Positions 7,385-9,391 of a DNA stretch of 9,391 bases are shown here, piece after piece. The first letter of the stretch is position 1; every line of letters starts with the position of its first letter. This DNA comes from an uncultured Clostridia bacterium (lineage in GTDB: Bacteria > Bacillota > Clostridia > Oscillospirales > CAG-272): assembly GCA_937894775.1 (NCBI GenBank), contig CALAXC010000089.1, forward strand, positions 1 through 9,391. Direction: 5' to 3'. A program made the position numbers and the translations under genes. Below the pieces are notes generated by a model, which was given only the letters and a program-made list of their open reading frames with translations, was not told the DNA's origin and did not search any database.

Positions 7385-7479
7385 ACAAGCATATTTTTAT
7401 TAAAAATGTGAGTTAAGACAAAAATATGGGTATAACCTTTATAAGGTATTTATCAACCAACCAGTTTACGGGGGTTTAC

Positions 7480-7869
7480 ATGGAAAATATATGTGATCTG
7501 ATAGTGGCAAAAAGGAAGGAACGAGGGTTGACACAAGAGGAGCTTGGAGCGATGCTCGGCATATCGGGCAAGGCGGTTTCCAAGTGGGAACGTGGATTAT
7601 CAAAGCCTTGTGACGAGCATTTGGAGAAGCTTGTCTCCCTGCTCGGTTTACCGGTCGATTCTCCCATAACGGCAGTTGGAAAGGAGAACGCACGGAGAAC
7701 CACCTTTTTATCTACCGTCCGCAAAGAATTTACCCGAATCCTCGCTACGGGTGCGATGATCGGCGTATGTGTATGCAACTTGGCAGGTACGATATCAACC
7801 GATTCGACCGTGGTTTCCCTCGGTTTCTCGGTCGCTCTTTTCTGCTTTGGTACGATGGTCAAAGGGTAA
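7480..7869 (+). CDS. XRE-family HTH protein with two C-terminal membrane segments
   Basis: A 129-residue protein. Residues ~5-58 form a Cro/CI-type helix-turn-helix (LIVAKRKERGLTQEELGAML, then GISGKAVSKWERGLSKP); SGKAVSKWERG is the usual recognition helix of this clostridial subgroup. After a short basic linker (~62-84) come two hydrophobic segments, ~88-104 and ~111-126, so the DNA-binding domain is probably tethered to the membrane. ATG 7480 is chosen because GGGGG lies five bases upstream (7470-7475); the in-frame ATG at 7426 has no binding site and adds an unconserved-looking leader. It is divergent from the lipoprotein/ABC operon and convergent with the TA pair. The target is unknown; the divergent operon promoter is the obvious candidate besides its own. 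Confidence 0.85.
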   Translation: MENICDLIVAKRKERGLTQEELGAMLGISGKAVSKWERGLSKPCDEHLEKLVSLLGLPVDSPITAVGKENARRTTFLSTVRKEFTRILATGAMIGVCVCNLAGTISTDSTVVSLGFSVALFCFGTMVKG

Positions 7870-7874
7870 AAGTA

Positions 7875-7900
7875 AATCGCCACCCGTGAGAGTGGCGATT
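7875..7900. terminator. Bidirectional hairpin between convergent XRE and toxin genes
   Basis: AATCGCCAC (7875-7883) pairs perfectly with GTGGCGATT (7892-7900) around an 8-base loop. It starts 5 bases after the XRE stop and ends 5 bases before the toxin stop. On the minus strand it is followed by TTTACTTTTA, a fair U-tract; on the plus strand the tail is weaker (ACATATTATT). It therefore serves the toxin operon best and probably both. Confidence 0.75.
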
Positions 7901-7905
7901 ACATA

Positions 7906-8229
7906 TTATTCGTCGTATGACTTTCCGAAAAGTATCTGCATAAAGTTCCGTCTGCCGTAGAGTACACGGATGATGTGAACCTCATCGCCCTCAACCTTAT
8001 AAAATGCGGTGTAGTTACCGCAGACAAGGAAGCGGTACGGCACTTCAAGGCTGATGATAGAGGAAAGCGGCGCACCGATTTCGGGGAAATCCGCAAGCTG
8101 ACGTATGCGCTTCATAATCTTCTCAATCGTATTGATTGCCGATTGCTCGCTGCACAGCTCGTCGGTGATATATGCTTTGATCTCCTTCATATCCTCAAGG
8201 GCATCGGGCGTAAAATTGATTTTAGCCAT
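7906..8229 (-). CDS. RelE/ParE superfamily toxin
   Basis: A 107-residue protein, the usual size for this fold. The N-terminus (INFTPDALEDMKEIKAYITD) is the typical strand-helix opening of RelE/ParE toxins. The C-terminal sheet is recognisable in PYRFLVCGNYTAFYKVEG and DEVHIIRVLYGRRNFMQILF, with conserved Tyr65-Arg66, Tyr73, Tyr77, Arg88 and Arg93-Arg94. Such residues serve mRNA cleavage in RelE-type members, whereas ParE-type members poison gyrase; sequence alone does not decide which. The antitoxin gene overlaps its start by 8 bases (8222-8229), and GGGGGT inside the antitoxin end serves as binding site, so toxin is made only by coupling to antitoxin translation. Confidence 0.92.
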   Translation of the reverse strand: MAKINFTPDALEDMKEIKAYITDELCSEQSAINTIEKIMKRIRQLADFPEIGAPLSSIISLEVPYRFLVCGNYTAFYKVEGDEVHIIRVLYGRRNFMQILFGKSYDE

Positions 8230-8476
8230 TGCTTACCCCCAGAAGTGCTTCGACCTCCGAGATATCAATATATCCTTTTTCTTTAGCAGAAGCTTCACCT
8301 TTGGCAAGCTCGCTCATCAGCTTGAGCGTTGCCTGAGTCTTTTCAAATTCTTCCATATCGACGATAGCGTATCTGCCGCGACCGTTCTTGGTGAGGAATA
8401 CGGGTTCGCCAACGGCGATATCGCGCAGTACCTCGTTATAGTTGCGCAGATCTGATACGGGCTTAATGTTTGGCAT
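8222..8476 (-). CDS. Phd/YefM family antitoxin
   Basis: An 84-residue antitoxin encoded just ahead of its toxin. The N-terminal DNA-binding half has the Phd/YefM pattern KPVSDLRNYNEVLRDI, then GEPVFLTKNGRGRYAIVDME. The C-terminal half, from ~46 on, is helical and charged and should wrap the toxin, neutralising it in the cytoplasm. ATG 8476 is preferred: AAAGGAGAA sits seven bases upstream and the family normally begins M-x-x-I-K-P-V-S-D-L. The frame is open further upstream to GTG 8530, but that extension crosses the leader hairpin. The toxin-antitoxin complex presumably represses its own promoter; dyads in the leader are candidate sites. Confidence 0.93.
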   Translation of the reverse strand: MPNIKPVSDLRNYNEVLRDIAVGEPVFLTKNGRGRYAIVDMEEFEKTQATLKLMSELAKGEASAKEKGYIDISEVEALLGVSNG

Positions 8477-8498
8477 ATAGGTTCTCCTTTCACTATGG

Positions 8499-8518
8499 GA
8501 ATTTGCGTCAGCAAATTC
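8499..8518. promoter_or_regulatory. Perfect hairpin/dyad just upstream of antitoxin RBS
   Basis: GAATTTGC (8499-8506) and GCAAATTC (8511-8518) are perfect complements around a 4-base loop. In the mRNA this hairpin ends about eight bases before the AAAGGAGAA binding site of the antitoxin. It may be an operator for the antitoxin or a leader structure that tunes translation or stability; the sequence does not decide. Confidence 0.6.
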
Positions 8519-8520
8519 GG

Positions 8521-8566
8521 GCGCGAACACGCAAACTTCAAATTCATCAGAACTTTACGTTCGCGC
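8521..8566. repeat. Inverted repeat GCGCGAAC/GTTCGCGC in TA leader
   Basis: GCGCGAAC (8521-8528) and GTTCGCGC (8559-8566) are perfect 8-base complements separated by 30 bases. Together with the hairpin next door they make the whole leader foldable. A GGAGG sequence at 8570-8574 lies beside the outer arm without a start codon at normal distance. Confidence 0.5.
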
Positions 8567-8595
8567 TTTCCTCCTTCTTTGTTTCTGCTGTATTT

Positions 8596-8624
8596 ATTAT
8601 ACACTAATTCTTCGTAAAATTCAA
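8596..8624 (-). promoter_or_regulatory. Promoter of the toxin-antitoxin operon
   Basis: Minus strand TTGAAT (8619-8624), a 17-base spacer, then TATAAT (8596-8601). Predicted start near 8589 leaves an unusually long (~113 base) leader before the antitoxin ATG, holding the inverted repeats listed separately. Confidence 0.72.
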
Positions 8625-8657
8625 CAGCAAAATCAAAACTTTCATAAAAAATTTATA

Positions 8658-8696
8658 AAAGCAAGGGATGAACCGCTTGGGAACACCCCTTGCTTT
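8658..8696 (-). terminator. Rho-independent terminator of tnpV
   Basis: AAAGCAAGGG (8658-8667) pairs perfectly with CCCTTGCTTT (8687-8696) over ten bases, with a 19-base loop. On the minus strand the stem runs into TTTTATAAATTTTTT. It begins four bases after the tnpV stop. Confidence 0.82.
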
Positions 8697-8700
8697 CGGT

Positions 8701-9069
8701 TTATGCGAGTATCAGTTCACGCATTACGGTTTCTTCGGCAGAGCTACGAACGTTGTTCATCATCTGCACCCACCGCATTTGGTCGGTCGCCTTGAGGTGT
8801 TCATCAACGCCTTGAGTCTTGGCAAGCTCTACTGTCAGAGAGGTCAGCATTTCGTGTGCCTGTTCGTCGATCTCGGAGAGGTAGGCGTTGAGCCGTCCTT
8901 CACCGAGCAGGGCGGAGTACCTTCCGCGACGGTGTTGCTTGAGGTAGTCGAGGTGCATCCGTCCGTATTTGCCGATTGGCTTCTGTTCGGGAAGCTCCAC
9001 GTCGGGAACGAGGTTGCCGTTTTCCTCGCGGTATGTACCTCCGAGCTGTTCGTAAATGGTTTGTTTCAT
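8701..9069 (-). CDS. tnpV: TnpV family transposon-associated protein
   Basis: A 122-residue protein matching the TnpV family along its whole length. The opening MKQTIYEQLGGTYREENG, the central IGKYGRMHLDYLKQHRRGRY, and the C-terminal TQGVDEHLKATDQMRWVQMM followed by NNVRSSAEETV are the family's conserved blocks. TnpV was named in Tn4451 of Clostridium; it is a small, probably accessory protein of the element, and its biochemical role is not settled. ATG 9069 is preferred over in-frame ATG 9081: the purine-rich binding site (AAAGGATGG) abuts or contains the upstream ATG but is properly placed for 9069, which also gives the usual family N-terminus. It has its own promoter and terminator. No recombinase or relaxase gene is visible in the window, so it is either a remnant or the edge of a larger element. 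Confidence 0.88.
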   Translation of the reverse strand: MKQTIYEQLGGTYREENGNLVPDVELPEQKPIGKYGRMHLDYLKQHRRGRYSALLGEGRLNAYLSEIDEQAHEMLTSLTVELAKTQGVDEHLKATDQMRWVQMMNNVRSSAEETVMRELILA

Positions 9070-9130
9070 TACATTTTCCATCCTTTCTTTTATTTATGCA
9101 AGTACGTCTTGCAAAGACAAACTACCCTTT

Positions 9131-9159
9131 ATCTTATCACTGAAACTTGTCATCGTCAA
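9131..9159 (-). promoter_or_regulatory. Promoter of tnpV with dyad at -35
   Basis: Minus strand TTGACG (9154-9159), 17-base spacer, TAAGAT (9131-9136); start near 9124, leader ~55 bases. A small dyad GTCAA-GTT-TTGAC (9155-9167, plus strand) overlaps the -35 and could be an operator. Confidence 0.6.
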
Positions 9160-9174
9160 GTTTTGACATGGCAA

Positions 9175-9391
9175 TTACTTCATAAAAATTTCAGAAATTT
9201 GAAAATAATCTTCAACTGCCAAAAAATAATCCCCGTTAAAACAGTTTTTAACCGTTTCAACAAAATATTCTTTGCTCCTATCCACGTCAAAAAGTTTGCC
9301 GTTCTTATTAAACATATGCACTGAACCGATTATATAATCATATCCACTTTTTTTGGTGGATAAAATATCCATTTCCAACCCACAAAGCACC
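9175..9391 (-). pseudogene. PHP-domain histidinol-phosphatase-like protein, 3'-truncated; 5' end outside window
   Basis: The frame is open to the right edge and ends at TAA 9175-9177, showing 72 residues. LCGLEMDIL and YDYIIGSVHMFNKNGK are the conserved 'GlE.D' and 'fDyiiGSvH' motifs of PHP-type histidinol phosphatases (HisK/HisJ), where the His of GSVH is a metal ligand. The next part (VDRSKEYFVETVKNCFNGDY, then FLAVEDYF) follows the clostridial family well. The family normally goes on through a helix into a 'D.iGHfDl' metal-binding motif and another 70-100 residues. Here the helix breaks off as ISEIFMK-stop, so the C-terminal metal ligands are lost. The protein is therefore probably inactive. 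The 5' part lies beyond the window, so the N-terminus cannot be judged. Confidence 0.72.

Larger units (their letters stand above)
7133..7479. other. Divergent intergenic region, AT-rich, no gene seen
   Basis: 347 bases between the divergently transcribed lipoprotein operon and XRE gene. It holds the operon's extended -10 promoter near its left end, the probable XRE promoter near 7371-7384, and the XRE ribosome binding site at 7470-7475. Between about 7210 and 7365 I find no ORF with a binding site, strong hairpin, tRNA-like fold or riboswitch I recognise. Confidence 0.7.

Noticed and set aside
7426..7479. Longer XRE protein from ATG 7426
   Set aside because: No binding site precedes 7426, and the added 18 residues precede the normal start of the HTH fold. 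ATG 7480 has a GGGGG binding site.
8477..8530. GTG 8530 as antitoxin start
   Set aside because: The extension crosses both leader repeats, has no good binding site, and is absent from the typical Phd/YefM N-terminus that begins at 8476.
8317..8574. Possible small gene downstream of the GGAGG at 8570-8574, using ATG 8546
   Set aside because: The spacing is about 22 bases, too long, and the frame runs out of phase through the antitoxin gene without any recognisable domain.
8668..9324. Plus-strand open frame of 218 codons
   Set aside because: It runs antisense to tnpV and the tail of the PHP gene. Its start lies inside the tnpV terminator loop, it has no ribosome binding site, and it resembles no protein family.

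Overview
The window looks like a chromosomal accessory region of a low-GC Gram-positive bacterium of class Clostridia, probably a gut member near Oscillospiraceae or Lachnospiraceae. The pointers are strong GGAGG-type ribosome binding sites, sigma-A promoters close to consensus, a PadR/DUF2812 pair, clostridial lipoproteins with a CxxxxC-RH motif, and a TnpV gene of the kind carried by Tn4451-like and related elements. The species cannot be fixed from the sequence. No rRNA, tRNA or CRISPR array is visible.

Layout: nearly all genes are on the minus strand. Positions 1-1138 hold a PadR-family regulator overlapping by 4 bases a DUF2812 membrane protein that runs off the left edge. A near-consensus promoter with two matching dyad operators drives the pair. 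Positions 1250-7188 hold an operon read right to left: an extended -10 promoter, a beta-propeller-like lipoprotein, an 804-residue permease that appears to be two ABC-2 permease units fused, an ABC ATPase, a 139-codon ORF with no visible start signals, a second lipoprotein, and a rho-independent terminator. This is the least understood part and the best candidate for an uncharacterised envelope or export system.

Positions 7133-7479 are a 347-base AT-rich gap. Positions 7480-7869 hold the only plus-strand gene, an XRE-type HTH protein with two C-terminal membrane segments. It converges, across a shared hairpin, on a Phd/YefM-RelE/ParE toxin-antitoxin pair (7906-8476) with its own promoter and a hairpin-rich leader. 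Positions 8658-9159 hold a complete tnpV unit: promoter, gene and terminator. At the right edge is the end of a PHP-domain histidinol-phosphatase-like gene, which stops just where the family would continue into its C-terminal metal-binding region. This suggests that mobile-element traffic broke that gene.

How it works together: the exporter operon has both extracytoplasmic lipoproteins and membrane/ATPase parts, so it probably acts at the cell envelope. Its substrate cannot be read from the sequence. The PadR unit lies directly downstream but has its own promoter behind a terminator, so it need not be co-regulated. The TA pair, the XRE protein, tnpV and the broken gene mark the right half as accessory DNA.
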